From Pusillimonas sp. MFBS29 (lineage in GTDB: Bacteria; Pseudomonadota; Gammaproteobacteria; Burkholderiales; Burkholderiaceae_B): a stretch of 64,000 bases of DNA. Position numbers and translations under genes: made by a program. The stretch is taken from positions 62,001 to 126,000 of the forward strand of contig NZ_JAJEWL010000009.1 of the NCBI RefSeq assembly GCF_020687695.1. The letters run 5' to 3'. The stretch's first letter is position 1. Each line of letters starts with the position of its first letter. The notes under the pieces are model-generated. The model saw nothing but the letters and a program-made list of their open reading frames with translations. It ran no database searches and had not been told where the DNA came from. Shown here piece after piece: positions 41,407-51,437 of this stretch.

Positions 41407-42609
41407 ATGAAACTCGCTGAAGCGATTGTGGGCTGGAAGTCCGAAATCACTGATATCAGGCGCGACATCCACGCTCATCCGGAACTGGCCTACGAAGAAG
41501 TGCGAACCGCCGATGTCGTTGCCGCGAAGCTGGAGTCCTGGAACATACCTGTACACCGTGGACTGGGCGTTACCGGAGTGGTAGGCACCATACATGGCAG
41601 AACCCGCAACGGCAAAGCCCTGGGACTGCGCGCCGACATGGACGCCTTGCCCATGCAAGAGGCAAACACCTTCGAGCATGCCAGCCGCAATCCGGGGAAA
41701 ATGCATGCTTGCGGCCACGACGGCCACACGGCCATGTTGCTTGCCGCTGCGCGTTATCTGGCTGAACACCGTGATTTCGACGGCACTGTGTATGTGATTT
41801 TCCAGCCGGCAGAAGAAGGTCTGGGCGGTGCCAAGGCCATGATAGACGATGGCATGTTCGACCTGTTTCCCATGGATGCCGTCTTCGGCATGCATAACTG
41901 GCCAGGCATGGACGCAGGATCATTCGGACTGACCGCCGGCCCCATCATGGCCTCGAGCAACACCTTTGAAATTGTCCTCGAGGGCAAGGGCGCGCACGGA
42001 GCAATGCCGCATCTGGGTGCAGACCCGGTCATGGCCGCTGTCCAGCTGGCCCAAAGCCTGCAAACCATCGTCACCCGCAATCGCCATCCGCTGGATCCTG
42101 CCGTCATCAGCATTACCCAGATACACACTGGCTCGGCCGATAATGTGATTCCCAACGACGCCACGCTGCGGGGCACGGTACGCACGTTTTCCGATGACGT
42201 CCTTGACCTCATCGAGAACCGCATGCGCGACATCACCGAACACACCTGCCGGGCGCTCGACTGCACGCCAAGCTTTACCTTTTTGCGCCGTTATCCTCCC
42301 ACGATCAACCACGAGCCCGAAGCGGCCTTTTGTGCGCAGGTGCTCGGCGGCATTGTGGGCGAGTCCCAGGTCGATCAGTCCGTCACACCCTCGATGGGGT
42401 CCGAAGACTTTGCCTTCATGCTCAAGGAAGTACCGGGCTGCTACATCTGGATAGGCAATGGCCAGGGCGATCATCGCATCGCCGGTCATGGCCTCGGTCC
42501 TTGCATGCTGCATAACGGGAGCTACGACTTCAACGATGACCTCATTCCCCTGGGGGCAACCTATTGGGTCGAGCTGGCCAGGCAATGGCTGGCCAATCCC
42601 ACTCGTTAA
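41407..42609 (+). CDS. M20-family amidohydrolase (hippurate hydrolase/N-acyl-amino-acid deacylase type)
   Basis: A 400-residue zinc amidohydrolase: IRRDIHAHPELAYEEVRTADVV, LGLRADMDALPMQEAN, MHACGHDGHTAMLLAAARYL (metal ligands Cys/His), IFQPAEEGLGGAKAMIDDG, the dimerisation domain with ITQIHTGSADNVIPNDATLRGTVRTF, and PSMGSEDFAFML near the end. This subgroup cleaves N-acylated amino acids such as hippurate. A strong AGGAGA ribosome-binding site lies six bases before the ATG. The 32-base gap to the upstream gene suggests co-transcription. Confidence 0.92.
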   Translation: MKLAEAIVGWKSEITDIRRDIHAHPELAYEEVRTADVVAAKLESWNIPVHRGLGVTGVVGTIHGRTRNGKALGLRADMDALPMQEANTFEHASRNPGKMHACGHDGHTAMLLAAARYLAEHRDFDGTVYVIFQPAEEGLGGAKAMIDDGMFDLFPMDAVFGMHNWPGMDAGSFGLTAGPIMASSNTFEIVLEGKGAHGAMPHLGADPVMAAVQLAQSLQTIVTRNRHPLDPAVISITQIHTGSADNVIPNDATLRGTVRTFSDDVLDLIENRMRDITEHTCRALDCTPSFTFLRRYPPTINHEPEAAFCAQVLGGIVGESQVDQSVTPSMGSEDFAFMLKEVPGCYIWIGNGQGDHRIAGHGLGPCMLHNGSYDFNDDLIPLGATYWVELARQWLANPTR

Positions 42610-42629
42610 ACATTTCGGGAGCCACCTTC

Positions 42630-43034
42630 TTGAACGCCAACACCACCACTGTGTTACCACCACCAGAACGGCACGCCGTACTGCGCGTCACGCCCATGCC
42701 CGCCGACTCGAATATCCACGGGGATGTCTTCGGCGGCTGGATCATGGCCCAGGTCGACATAGCGGGATCCATTCCCGCGACTCGCCGCGCTGCCGGGCGG
42801 GTAGCCACGATTGCGGTGAATTCGTTCACCTTCAAGCAACCGGTGTTTGTGGGCGATCTGTTGAGTTTTTACGCGGAAATCGTGAAGGTCGGCACCACAT
42901 CCGTGACCGTATCGGTCGAAGTCTATGCCGAGCGCCAGCGCCTGGAGCTCGAGGTCGTCAAAGTCACGGAAGCCATCCTGACTTACGTTGCGACCGATGA
43001 CCAGCGCAAGCGCCGTCCACTTCCTCCTGCCTGA
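42630..43034 (+). CDS. Acyl-CoA thioesterase, YciA-like hot-dog fold
   Basis: A 134-residue hot-dog thioesterase. The motif TPMPADSNIHGDVFGGWIMAQVDIAGSI carries the catalytic-region Asp/Gly of the YciA/BACH family, and TIAVNSFTFKQPVFVGDLLSFYAEIVKVG follows. The start is a TTG at 42630 preceded by GGGAG; the longer open frame upstream lies inside the amidohydrolase gene. It probably hydrolyses short to medium acyl-CoAs in the cytosol. Confidence 0.88.
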   Translation: MNANTTTVLPPPERHAVLRVTPMPADSNIHGDVFGGWIMAQVDIAGSIPATRRAAGRVATIAVNSFTFKQPVFVGDLLSFYAEIVKVGTTSVTVSVEVYAERQRLELEVVKVTEAILTYVATDDQRKRRPLPPA

Positions 43035-43048
43035 AACCAAGGTTGACC

Positions 43049-44527
43049 ATGCCGGATTCCCCAGTCCAGGCTGAAAGCGTGCCGATCACCATACCGCGCC
43101 GCCTTGATCCTGAAGACGCACAACTGGCTTTGCAGCAGCTGCAAACCATACTTAAGCGACAGGAAGTCGTAGAAGCGCTTGCGCGTCGTCAATTCGAAGA
43201 GGACAACCGCTCGAACCTGCTCGAAGGACTGCTGCACCGACAGCACGAGAACGAGATCAGGGCCATCATCAATCATCTGCACCCCTCGGATATCGCGTTC
43301 ATCCTCGAGTCGCTACCGGTGCAGGAGCGGCAGGCTGTCTGGCAGCTGGTCAGCGCCGAACACGACGCCGATGTATTGCTCGAAGTTGACGACTGGGCCC
43401 GTGAATCGCTCATCGAGTCCATGGATCACCAGGATCTGGTGGCCGCCACCGGCACCATGGATGCAGACGAGATTGCCGATCTGGCCGCCGACCTGCCGGC
43501 CGAGGTCATCAGCGAGGTCCAGAAAGGCCTGACCGATGCCGAGCGTGCTCAACTGATCGAAGCCATGGGCTACCCCGAAGACACGGTCGGGGCCATCATG
43601 GACTTCGAGATGGTGCGTGTGCGCGAGGACGTCACCCTTGAAGTCGTACTGCGATACCTGCGTCGTCTACAAGAGTTGCCCGATCATACCGACCAGGTCT
43701 TTGTGGTCGACCGGGACGACAAGCTGCAAGGCACTTTGCAGCTGTCGACCTTGCTGGTCAAGGATCCTGAAAACCTGGTCTCCACGGTGATGTCCACCGA
43801 CTACCTGACCCTGAATCCGCTCGACTCCGACGCCGATGCGGCCGGAGCCTTCGAGCGCTATGATCTGGTGTCGGCGCCCGTGACCGATGATCAGGGCCGC
43901 CTCATAGGTCGCGTGACCATCGCCGAAGTGGTTGACGTGATGCAGGAAGACTCGCAGGAACAGGCCCTGTCCCGTGCCGGTCTTCAGGAAGAGGATATCT
44001 TCGCACCTGTGCTGGATGCCTTGCGCAACCGCGCCCCCTGGCTGTTTGTGAATCTGTGCACCGCGGCAACGGCTTCGCTGATTGCATCCCGTTTTGAGGA
44101 TACGGTCAGCCATATCGTTATCCTGGCCTTCCTGATGTCCATCGTCGCCGGTATCGGCGGCAACTCGGGCAACCAGACCATGACCATGATTATCCGGGCG
44201 CTGGCCGTAGGACGCGTAAGCAGCCAGAACGCCTGGCAACTGGTCAAGCGTGAACTGACCGTTACGTTTCTGGTGGGGTTGTGCGGCAGTATGGTTGCAG
44301 CGGCATTCGCCTGGGCGATTTCAGGCTCGCTGGCCATTGCTGCAGTCATGATGGCCGCCATGATCTGTAATATGCTGATCGGCGCGGCACTGGGCGTGGT
44401 CATTCCCATGCTGCGCGATCGCTTTGGCAAAGATCCTGCAATGGGTTCGTCGGTGCTGCTGACCTTCGCCACCGATTCGTTGGGTTTCTTTGTATTCCTG
44501 GGACTGGCTACGGTTTTCCTGATCTAA
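43049..44527 (+). CDS. mgtE: Magnesium transporter MgtE
   Basis: MgtE is a Mg-gated Mg2+ channel. The 492-residue protein has the N-domain (LHPSDIAFILESLPVQERQAVWQLV), two CBS domains (about 145-265, with VDRDDKLQGTLQLSTLLV and VTDDQGRLIGRVTIAEVVDVMQED), the plug helix, and a five-helix membrane domain beginning RAPWLFVNLCTAATASL with the pore-lining IGGNSGNQTMTMIIRALAVG. All parts are present. The 14-base gap from the thioesterase gene suggests an operon. Confidence 0.95.
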   Translation: MPDSPVQAESVPITIPRRLDPEDAQLALQQLQTILKRQEVVEALARRQFEEDNRSNLLEGLLHRQHENEIRAIINHLHPSDIAFILESLPVQERQAVWQLVSAEHDADVLLEVDDWARESLIESMDHQDLVAATGTMDADEIADLAADLPAEVISEVQKGLTDAERAQLIEAMGYPEDTVGAIMDFEMVRVREDVTLEVVLRYLRRLQELPDHTDQVFVVDRDDKLQGTLQLSTLLVKDPENLVSTVMSTDYLTLNPLDSDADAAGAFERYDLVSAPVTDDQGRLIGRVTIAEVVDVMQEDSQEQALSRAGLQEEDIFAPVLDALRNRAPWLFVNLCTAATASLIASRFEDTVSHIVILAFLMSIVAGIGGNSGNQTMTMIIRALAVGRVSSQNAWQLVKRELTVTFLVGLCGSMVAAAFAWAISGSLAIAAVMMAAMICNMLIGAALGVVIPMLRDRFGKDPAMGSSVLLTFATDSLGFFVFLGLATVFLI

Positions 44528-44538
44528 AAGCGTGGATG

Positions 44539-44569
44539 CTTTCCCGGCCTTTGGATCAGGCCAGGAAAG
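44539..44569. terminator. Terminator-like hairpin between convergent mgtE and secA
   Basis: CTTTCCCGGCCT (44539-44550) and AGGCCAGGAAAG (44558-44569) pair with a single mismatch and a 7-base loop. No T-run follows on either strand, so it may need Rho. It is the only structure in the 56-base gap between the stops. Confidence 0.5.
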
Positions 44570-44583
44570 CCCTGTACGCGGAA

Positions 44584-47310
44584 TCAGGCAAGCTTGCCGT
44601 GGCAATGCTTGTATTTCTTCCCGCTGCCGCAAGGGCATGCATCGTTACGACCTACCTTGGGCACCTCTGCGCCTTGTGAAGCCTGGTTCAGCCCGGGGTC
44701 TTCACCACTAAGCGCGGCATCATAATCCGAATGGTGGTAAGTCACATTCTCGAGCTGGGGTTCGGGTTCTTCGACCTCGACCTGCTCGGACGACTGGATG
44801 CGAACATTCATCAGCGTACGCACGACCTCGTCACGAATGCGGTCCAGCATGCTTGAGAACAGCTCGAACGCCTCGCGCTTGAACTCTTGCTTGGGATCCT
44901 TCTGTGCATAGCCGCGCAAATGTATGCCCTGGCGCAGGTGATCAAGTGACGACAGGTGATTGCGCCAGTTGGTGTCGATGGATTGCAGCAACATGGAGCG
45001 CTCGAAGGGAGCCCAGCCTTCCCTGCCAACCAGATCGACCTTGACCTGATACAGGCGCCGCCCTTCTTCCAGAACCCGGTCCAGCAAATCGTCATCGGTA
45101 AGGCTGGATTCCTGCTCAAGCATATCAACCAGAGGCAAGGCAAGCTGCCATTCGGCTTCGAGTGCGGTCTGCAAGCCCGGTACGTCCCATTGCTCTTCCA
45201 TGGTGCCTTCCGGGATATAGGACCGGAACTGCTCGCTCAGGGCGGCATCACGCAAATTAGCAATGGTATCGGCAACGTCGGTAGACTCGAGCACTTCGTT
45301 GCGCTGCGCGTACAGCACTTTGCGCTGGTCGTTGGACACGTCGTCGTATTCGAGCAATTGTTTGCGGATATCGAAGTTGCGTGCCTCGACCTTGCGCTGA
45401 GCCGACTCGATGGAACGAGACACCATTTTTGCCTCGATGGGCTCGCCCTCGGGCAAGCGCAGCCGCTCCATAATGGCACGCACCCGGTCGCCGGCAAAGA
45501 TGCGCATCAGCGAATCTTCAAGCGACAGGTAAAAACGCGAGGAGCCCGGATCGCCCTGGCGGCCTGCCCGGCCACGCAACTGGTTATCGATGCGACGGGA
45601 TTCGTGGCGCTCGGTACCTATGATGCGCAGGCCACCAGCTGCCTTGACGGCCTCGTTGGCAGGCGCCCACTCAGCCTTGATGGTGGCAATTCGCGCTTCC
45701 TTTTCCTCGTCGGTCAGGGATGCATCGGCACGCAACACATCAATCTGTTTCTCGACACTGCCACCCAGTACGATGTCGGTACCGCGGCCTGCCATATTGG
45801 TGGCGATGGTGATATGGCCAGGCTTGCCGGCTTCCGCCACGATTTCGGCTTCACGCGCATGCTGCTTGGCGTTAAGCACCGAGTGCGGCAGTTTTTCTTT
45901 GTTCAACAGGCCTGACAGCAGTTCGGAGTTCTCGATGCTGGTCGTACCGACCAGCACGGGTTGCCCGCGCTCGTGACAATCTTTAATGTCGGCCAGGATG
46001 GCGTTGTACTTCTCAGCGTCGGTCTTGAAGACCTGGTCGTTCTGGTCATTACGTGCCATGGGACGATTGGTCGGCACGATGACGGTTTCCAGCCCGTAAA
46101 TCGACTGGAACTCGTAGGCTTCTGTATCGGCCGTACCCGTCATGCCGGACAACTTGCCATACATGCGGAAGTAGTTCTGGAAGGTAATGGACGCCAGCGT
46201 CTGGTTCTCGTTCTGGATCTTGACGCCTTCCTTGGCTTCCACCGCCTGGTGCAGGCCGTCGGACCAACGCCGGCCCGCCATCAGGCGACCCGTGAACTCA
46301 TCGACGATAACGATTTCACCTTGCTGTACCACGTATTGCTGATCACGGAAGAACAGGGAGTGAGCGCGCAGGGACACCATAAGATGGTGAACCAGTGAAA
46401 TATGACGCGGGTCGTAGAGGGATTCGCCTTCGGGCAGCAGCCCGACCTGAGTCAGAACCTCTTCAGCCCTGATTTGCCCGGCTTCTGACAAATGCACCTG
46501 CTGGCCTTTTTCGTCTACCCAGAAATCGCCTTCGGGCTCGGGCTCGTGCGGCTTGGGTTCGCTCGCCATGCGCGTAAGCATGGGCGGTACGACGTTCATG
46601 CGAGTATACAGATCGGTATTATCTTCGGCCTGGCCGGAAATGATAAGCGGCGTGCGCGCCTCGTCGATCAGGATGGAGTCAACCTCGTCGACGATGGCAT
46701 AGAACAACGGACGCTGACGGCGATCTTCGGCGCGATACTCCATGTTGTCGCGCAGATAATCAAAGCCGTATTCGTTATTGGTGCCGTAGGTGATGTCGGC
46801 CTGATAGGCTGCTTTCTTTTCTTCGTTATCTTGCTGCGGCACGACCACGCCGGTGGTCAGGCCCAGGAAGGAGTACAACCGGCCCATCCATTCGGCATCA
46901 CGACGTGCCAGGTAATCATTGACGGTCACGACGTGTACGCCCTTGCCGGCCAGCGCGTTCAGATAGACGGCAAGCGTTGCCATCAGGGTTTTACCCTCAC
47001 CGGTGCGCATCTCGGCAATCTTGCCGCTGTGCAAAGCGATGGCGCCCAGCAACTGGACGTCGAAGTGACGCATGCCGAATACCCGCTTGCTGGCCTCGCG
47101 CACGACGGCAAATGCCTCGGGCAGAAGGTCATCCAGCGAGGCACCATCGGCAATACGCTGACGAAATCCGGCGGTTTTCGCTGTCAGCTCTTCGTCGCTG
47201 AGCGCCCCCATGGCCGGTTCAAGCGCATTGATTTGCGCGACCTGTTTGCGAAACTGTTTAAGTATGCGGTCGTTACGACTGCCAATTAGCTTTTTTAGCA
47301 GAGAAACCAT
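44584..47310 (-). CDS. secA: Preprotein translocase ATPase SecA
   Basis: SecA drives export of preproteins through SecYEG. The 908-residue protein has Walker [10 protein letters not shown], the DEAD box [20 protein letters not shown], the preprotein cross-linking domain, the helicase-like second ATPase domain ([51 protein letters not shown]), the helical scaffold, and a C-terminal SEC-C zinc motif [14 protein letters not shown] that contacts SecB and ribosomes. Length and order match E. coli SecA (901). Confidence 0.99.
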   Translation of the reverse strand: MVSLLKKLIGSRNDRILKQFRKQVAQINALEPAMGALSDEELTAKTAGFRQRIADGASLDDLLPEAFAVVREASKRVFGMRHFDVQLLGAIALHSGKIAEMRTGEGKTLMATLAVYLNALAGKGVHVVTVNDYLARRDAEWMGRLYSFLGLTTGVVVPQQDNEEKKAAYQADITYGTNNEYGFDYLRDNMEYRAEDRRQRPLFYAIVDEVDSILIDEARTPLIISGQAEDNTDLYTRMNVVPPMLTRMASEPKPHEPEPEGDFWVDEKGQQVHLSEAGQIRAEEVLTQVGLLPEGESLYDPRHISLVHHLMVSLRAHSLFFRDQQYVVQQGEIVIVDEFTGRLMAGRRWSDGLHQAVEAKEGVKIQNENQTLASITFQNYFRMYGKLSGMTGTADTEAYEFQSIYGLETVIVPTNRPMARNDQNDQVFKTDAEKYNAILADIKDCHERGQPVLVGTTSIENSELLSGLLNKEKLPHSVLNAKQHAREAEIVAEAGKPGHITIATNMAGRGTDIVLGGSVEKQIDVLRADASLTDEEKEARIATIKAEWAPANEAVKAAGGLRIIGTERHESRRIDNQLRGRAGRQGDPGSSRFYLSLEDSLMRIFAGDRVRAIMERLRLPEGEPIEAKMVSRSIESAQRKVEARNFDIRKQLLEYDDVSNDQRKVLYAQRNEVLESTDVADTIANLRDAALSEQFRSYIPEGTMEEQWDVPGLQTALEAEWQLALPLVDMLEQESSLTDDDLLDRVLEEGRRLYQVKVDLVGREGWAPFERSMLLQSIDTNWRNHLSSLDHLRQGIHLRGYAQKDPKQEFKREAFELFSSMLDRIRDEVVRTLMNVRIQSSEQVEVEEPEPQLENVTYHHSDYDAALSGEDPGLNQASQGAEVPKVGRNDACPCGSGKKYKHCHGKLA

Positions 47311-47401
47311 TCTTGTTTCATCAATGCGAGCCTGCTACGCAAGGCGCAAGCCTACATGCCTGTATGGGTTGGCGGATACATCCGCAGGAAAACGATACAG
47401 T

Positions 47402-48373
47402 TTAACGCACCTTAGCAGTGACGGCTTGAGCGACTTTCGAGGCATCAGTTACCAGGTGTTCGGGCGCCTGCTGGTCGGCCAGAAACAGGGTAGGATCCAG
47501 CGGGTGTCCCGCCATGCGCACCTCAAAGTGCAGATGCGAGCCGGTAGACCGGCCCGTAGAACCGACTCGCGCAATAAGCTGCCCTTTCTCGACCAGATCA
47601 CCAACCTTTACATTGATGGATGACGCATGGGCATAGCGCGTGATCAATCCATTGCCATGGTTGATTTCGACCAGCTTGCCATAACCCGTGGCGTAGCGGG
47701 CCTGCGTGACGACGCCGCCCGATGCTGCGCGAATGGGCGTACCTTTGGGCGCGGCAAAATCCAGCCCTTCATGCAAGGTATGGCGGCCCGTCACCGGATT
47801 ACGGCGCCAGCCGAAAGAGGAGCTGAGATAAGGATAGTCGACCGGCATCAGGGTGGGCAGGCTGGCCTCGACCCCTGTACGCTTGGTCATGACCAGGTCC
47901 AGCATGGCGAACCAGTCTTTCTGTTCGGAAAGCTGGTGAGTCAGGATGTCGAGCTCACGCCCCAGTCCCTCGGCCGACCAGGAAGCCCCATGCGCCGTAG
48001 TGATATCATCCATAACAGGATCCAGGCTCGTCTGCTCGATGCTGGCCTGTACCTCGGGGTCGGTATAAGACACGCCTGCAACCTCGGCCACGCGCTTGCT
48101 CAGGCCGTCCATGGCAATAAGCTTGGCCTGCAAATCGCCAACCTTGCCGGCCAGCAGATTCACGTTCTGGCGCACATAGGCCGAGTCACGCAAGGCCTGT
48201 TCGGTAATGATGCGTTCCTGGTCACTGCTCAGCACGGGCTGTACGGTACGCTGCGATTGCACCCAGGCCCCTGCTACGGCCGAGGCACCCATGGCGCAGG
48301 CAACCAGCAAGCCAATAGCCAGGCCCTTGAATCCTTTAGCGGTAGAATCGGCAGATCGATTCCGCATAAACAT
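47402..48373 (-). CDS. M23-family peptidase-domain membrane protein (LytM-like)
   Basis: A 323-residue protein with an N-terminal membrane anchor (GLAIGLLVACAMGASAVAGAWV), a coiled-coil-like periplasmic stalk, and a C-terminal M23 domain: SSFGWRRNPVTGRHTLHEGLDFAAPKGTPIRAASGGVV, then GNGLITRYAHASSINVKVGDLVEKGQ, and the SHLHFEVRMAG end. H and D metal ligands (HEGLDFA, HLHFEV) are present, so it could cut peptidoglycan cross-bridges; some relatives instead act as divisome or envelope regulators. The ATG at 48373 (GTGGGAAAT before it) is preferred over upstream in-frame codons. It sits between secA and dciA. Confidence 0.87.
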   Translation of the reverse strand: MFMRNRSADSTAKGFKGLAIGLLVACAMGASAVAGAWVQSQRTVQPVLSSDQERIITEQALRDSAYVRQNVNLLAGKVGDLQAKLIAMDGLSKRVAEVAGVSYTDPEVQASIEQTSLDPVMDDITTAHGASWSAEGLGRELDILTHQLSEQKDWFAMLDLVMTKRTGVEASLPTLMPVDYPYLSSSFGWRRNPVTGRHTLHEGLDFAAPKGTPIRAASGGVVTQARYATGYGKLVEINHGNGLITRYAHASSINVKVGDLVEKGQLIARVGSTGRSTGSHLHFEVRMAGHPLDPTLFLADQQAPEHLVTDASKVAQAVTAKVR

Positions 48374-48406
48374 ATTTCCCACGTTTAATATCCATAAAAC
48401 CCACGT

Positions 48407-48880
48407 ATGACCAGACGCCATTCAGCTCCATCATCAGAAGCCACCGCTGCCGTCCTGGCAGTCAGTTGGCTGAGCGACGACCAGCGCGGCTCGCAGGTGT
48501 TGGCCGCTGCACGGGAACTGATCGCCGTGGAGCAGGCAGCAAAACAGGCCTTACCCCCTGCCCTGGCGGAAGTTTGCAAGGTGGCCCGTATAGACAGACA
48601 GCAAATTACACTGGCAGTTCCCGGCGCGGCACATGCCGCAAAACTTCGGCAAATAGCACCCCGGATCATCCAGTTGTTGAACAGCAAAGGTTGGAACCTT
48701 ACCCAAATCAGCGTGCGGGTTCAAGCCGGACTGGCCAAAACCCGGACAAAAACGCCAAGCCGGGAGGTCGTGCCTCTGGACGGCACGGCCCTGAAGGCCT
48801 TTGAAACATTACATAGCGAATTGCGCCCCGGGCCGCTGGCCGATGCCGTGCAACGGCTGCTGCGGCATCATCAGGGCTAG
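48407..48880 (+). CDS. dciA: DUF721-family protein, DciA-like helicase loader
   Basis: A 157-residue protein. The core QVLAAARELIAVEQAAKQALPPALAEVCKVARIDRQQITLAVPGAAHAAKLRQIAPRIIQLLNSKGWNLTQISVRVQA is the DUF721 (DciA) fold, an ancestral loader of replicative helicase DnaB where DnaC is absent. It is divergent from the M23 gene by a 33-base gap and converges on lpxC. The family call is good; the replication role is from the family. Confidence 0.75.
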   Translation: MTRRHSAPSSEATAAVLAVSWLSDDQRGSQVLAAARELIAVEQAAKQALPPALAEVCKVARIDRQQITLAVPGAAHAAKLRQIAPRIIQLLNSKGWNLTQISVRVQAGLAKTRTKTPSREVVPLDGTALKAFETLHSELRPGPLADAVQRLLRHHQG

Positions 48881-48911
48881 CGCCTGGTGTCGGGCAGGTT
48901 CCAGATTGTGC

Positions 48912-49835
48912 TTAAGCGAACTTCCACTCTTGCACGAACGCCTTGGGCGCCGCAGCGGCTGACTCGTACGTGACGAGTTCCCAGGCGTCTTGTTGGGCGA
49001 GCAAGGCCCGGGCCAGCTGATTATTCAGCCCGTGCCCGGATTTGCACGCCACATATTTTGCCACTAGCGGCTTTCCTATAAGGTAAAGGTCGCCGATGGC
49101 GTCGAGTATCTTGTGTTTGACGAATTCGTCGTCGTAGCGCAGCCCATCGGAGTTCAGGACGCGGTATTCGTCCATCACGATGGCGTTATCAAGACTACCA
49201 CCGCGGGCCAGCCCCGCAGCACGCAGGGCCTCGACTTCGCTGGCAAAGCCGAAAGTGCGGGCACGCGCAATCGTCTTGACATAGGAATCGGTTGCGAAAT
49301 CGACTTCGGCAAAATTGGCCGTCGAGTCGATGGCAGGATGATGAAAATCGATGGCAAACGACAAGGCAAAGCCGTCGTAGGGTTCCAGACGAGCCCACTT
49401 CAGGTCATCGCCCTCGCCTTCGCTGACTTCAACGGTTTTCAGCACCCGCAGGAATTTCTTGGGCACAGCCTGTTCCTGAAGGCCGGCCGAACGCAGCAAA
49501 TATACAAATGTGCCGGCGCTGCCATCCATAATGGGGACTTCTTCTGCCGTGAGATCGACGTGCAGGTTATCGATGCCCAGGCCAGCCAGGGCTGACATCA
49601 GGTGTTCGACTGTAGAAACGCGCACGTTGCCCTGCTGCAGTACAGAAGCCATGCGGGTATTGCCTACCTGGTCCGCCTGCGCGGGAAGGTCGACTACTTC
49701 GGGAAGGTCAACGCGATGAAATACGATACCGGTATTGGGCGCGGCCGGACGCAGGGTGATCTCGACCCGTCGGCCTGAATGCAGGCCCACCCCTTTGGTA
49801 CTGATAACTTTCTGGATAGTGCGTTGACGTAGCAT
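48912..49835 (-). CDS. lpxC: UDP-3-O-acyl-N-acetylglucosamine deacetylase
   Basis: LpxC catalyses the committed, zinc-dependent step of lipid A synthesis. The 307-residue protein opens [26 protein letters not shown] and has [17 protein letters not shown] with the metal ligand H78, then the second pair in [18 protein letters not shown], and [13 protein letters not shown]. It lies at the end of the dcw cluster, 263 bases after ftsZ with two hairpins between, as in many beta- and gammaproteobacteria. Confidence 0.98.
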   Translation of the reverse strand: MLRQRTIQKVISTKGVGLHSGRRVEITLRPAAPNTGIVFHRVDLPEVVDLPAQADQVGNTRMASVLQQGNVRVSTVEHLMSALAGLGIDNLHVDLTAEEVPIMDGSAGTFVYLLRSAGLQEQAVPKKFLRVLKTVEVSEGEGDDLKWARLEPYDGFALSFAIDFHHPAIDSTANFAEVDFATDSYVKTIARARTFGFASEVEALRAAGLARGGSLDNAIVMDEYRVLNSDGLRYDDEFVKHKILDAIGDLYLIGKPLVAKYVACKSGHGLNNQLARALLAQQDAWELVTYESAAAAPKAFVQEWKFA

Positions 49836-49995
49836 ATTTTTATTCGGCAGTATGCGGCAGGGCTAAAAGCGCCAGTGCCATGAATCAAGCCTAGTTTAAC
49901 CCGAATTGCGGGTTAACCACTAAATACTTCTGTTTCAACTAACTTCATGAACTGCATGCAAATTTTCGGCCAAAACACCCTGTTTCAAGCGCAAC

Positions 49996-50057
49996 GGCGC
50001 ATGGTTCCCGGGGAAGAAACCATGCGCCCTGGAGTACCGGCCCTGCTCAGGCCGGTA
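49996..50057 (-). terminator. Tandem hairpins between ftsZ and lpxC
   Basis: Hairpin 1: GGCGCATGGTT (49996-50006) with AACCATGCGCC (50018-50028), an 11-base perfect stem. Hairpin 2: TACCGGCC (50035-50042) with GGCCGGTA (50050-50057), an 8-base perfect stem. Neither has a T-run, so they may slow or process the ftsZ transcript, or set lpxC expression, rather than end it sharply. Confidence 0.5.
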
Positions 50058-50098
50058 TGGAGAGAGGCGAAACTTACAATTGTTTACGCTTCAGGCTA

Positions 50099-51271
50099 TC
50101 AATCCGCCTGCTTGCGCAGAAACGCCGGAATGTCAAAGTGGTCCATGCCGGCAGTTTCAAGAGCGCGAACCTGGGCCGAAGCCTGGCTGCGCGGGTTACG
50201 TATCACGGCCGGAACGTCGGAGTTACCGTAATCATGCCCGGTCAGGGGCATATCGTCGGTACCCGTACGGCGCAGTTCTTCAGCAGAGCTGGAGACCAAC
50301 TGAGGACGCGATGCGGCAGGACGGCCCAGGCCTGTGGCCACGACGGTAACCCGCAGGTTTTCGCCCATGGACTCGTCGTAAGCGGTACCGAAGACGATGG
50401 TTGCATCGTCGGAGGCGTAGCTGCGGATGGTATCCATGATTTCACGGGTTTCGCGCATTTTCAGTGTACGGCTGGCGGTGATATTGACCAGCATGCCGCG
50501 TGCACCGTTAAGGTCAACGCCTTCCAGCAAGGGGCAGGCAATGGCGCGTTCGGCCGCAACACGGGCACGATCAGCACCCGCTGCGATCGACGTGCCCATC
50601 ATGGCCTGGCCTTGCTCGCCCATAATGGTTTTGACGTCTTCGAAGTCAACGTTCACATTACCTTCAACGTTGATGATCTCGGCGATGCCTGCGCAGGCGT
50701 TGTGCAGCACATCGTCAGCCGCCTTGAAGCAGTCGTCCTGGGTTGCATCGTCGTCCATCAGGTCGTACAGGTTTTCGTTCAGAACCACGATCAGCGAATG
50801 CACGTGCTTCGACAGCTCGGCAATACCTTCTTCAGCCATTTTCATGCGCTTGCCGCCTTCGAACGAAAAAGGCTTGGTCACCACACCTACGGTCAGAATG
50901 CCCAGTTCCTTGGCTACTTCCGCAACCACCGGACCTGCGCCGGTACCGGTGCCGCCACCCATACCAGCCGTAATGAACACCATGTTGGCGCCGTTCAGGG
51001 CTGCACGAATTTCTTCGCGAGCTGTTTCAGCCGAAGCGCGGCCTTGCTCAGGCTTGGCACCAGCACCCAGACCGGTGCGTCCCAGACGGATTTGAACCGG
51101 TGCCTCGCTGGTGGCCAGCGCTTGTGCATCGGTATTGGCGCAGATGAAATCCACACCATGTACACCCGAACGAATCATATGGGCCACGGCATTGCCGCCA
51201 GCGCCGCCTACGCCCACTACTTTAATGACAGTACCATTCGAGTTGGTATCGAGCATTTCAAAATTCATCAT
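50099..51271 (-). CDS. ftsZ: Cell division protein FtsZ
   Basis: FtsZ forms the tubulin-like Z ring. The 390-residue protein (ATG 51271, after GGGAG) has IKVVGVGGAGGNAVAHMI, the tubulin signature GGGTGTGAGP, the T7 loop region NVDFEDVKTIMG and the C-terminal peptide DHFDIPAFLRKQAD that binds FtsA and ZipA, after a disordered linker. It is last but one of the dcw genes before lpxC, with a 166-base gap from ftsA that likely has its own promoter. Confidence 0.99.
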   Translation of the reverse strand: MMNFEMLDTNSNGTVIKVVGVGGAGGNAVAHMIRSGVHGVDFICANTDAQALATSEAPVQIRLGRTGLGAGAKPEQGRASAETAREEIRAALNGANMVFITAGMGGGTGTGAGPVVAEVAKELGILTVGVVTKPFSFEGGKRMKMAEEGIAELSKHVHSLIVVLNENLYDLMDDDATQDDCFKAADDVLHNACAGIAEIINVEGNVNVDFEDVKTIMGEQGQAMMGTSIAAGADRARVAAERAIACPLLEGVDLNGARGMLVNITASRTLKMRETREIMDTIRSYASDDATIVFGTAYDESMGENLRVTVVATGLGRPAASRPQLVSSSAEELRRTGTDDMPLTGHDYGNSDVPAVIRNPRSQASAQVRALETAGMDHFDIPAFLRKQAD

Positions 51272-51437
51272 GATTGACTCCCTCACATTTCCAGAAAAGC
51301 AATAAATACAAAAATTCCCCAGTACAGCTTATTGTTTGGAATAGCCTCAAAAGAAACGCCAGCCCGAAAACTCGCATCTGATTTGAAACATCTCCAGGAG
51401 CGGGCTTATATCGCCCGCCCATCAGGGCCTGTCGACC

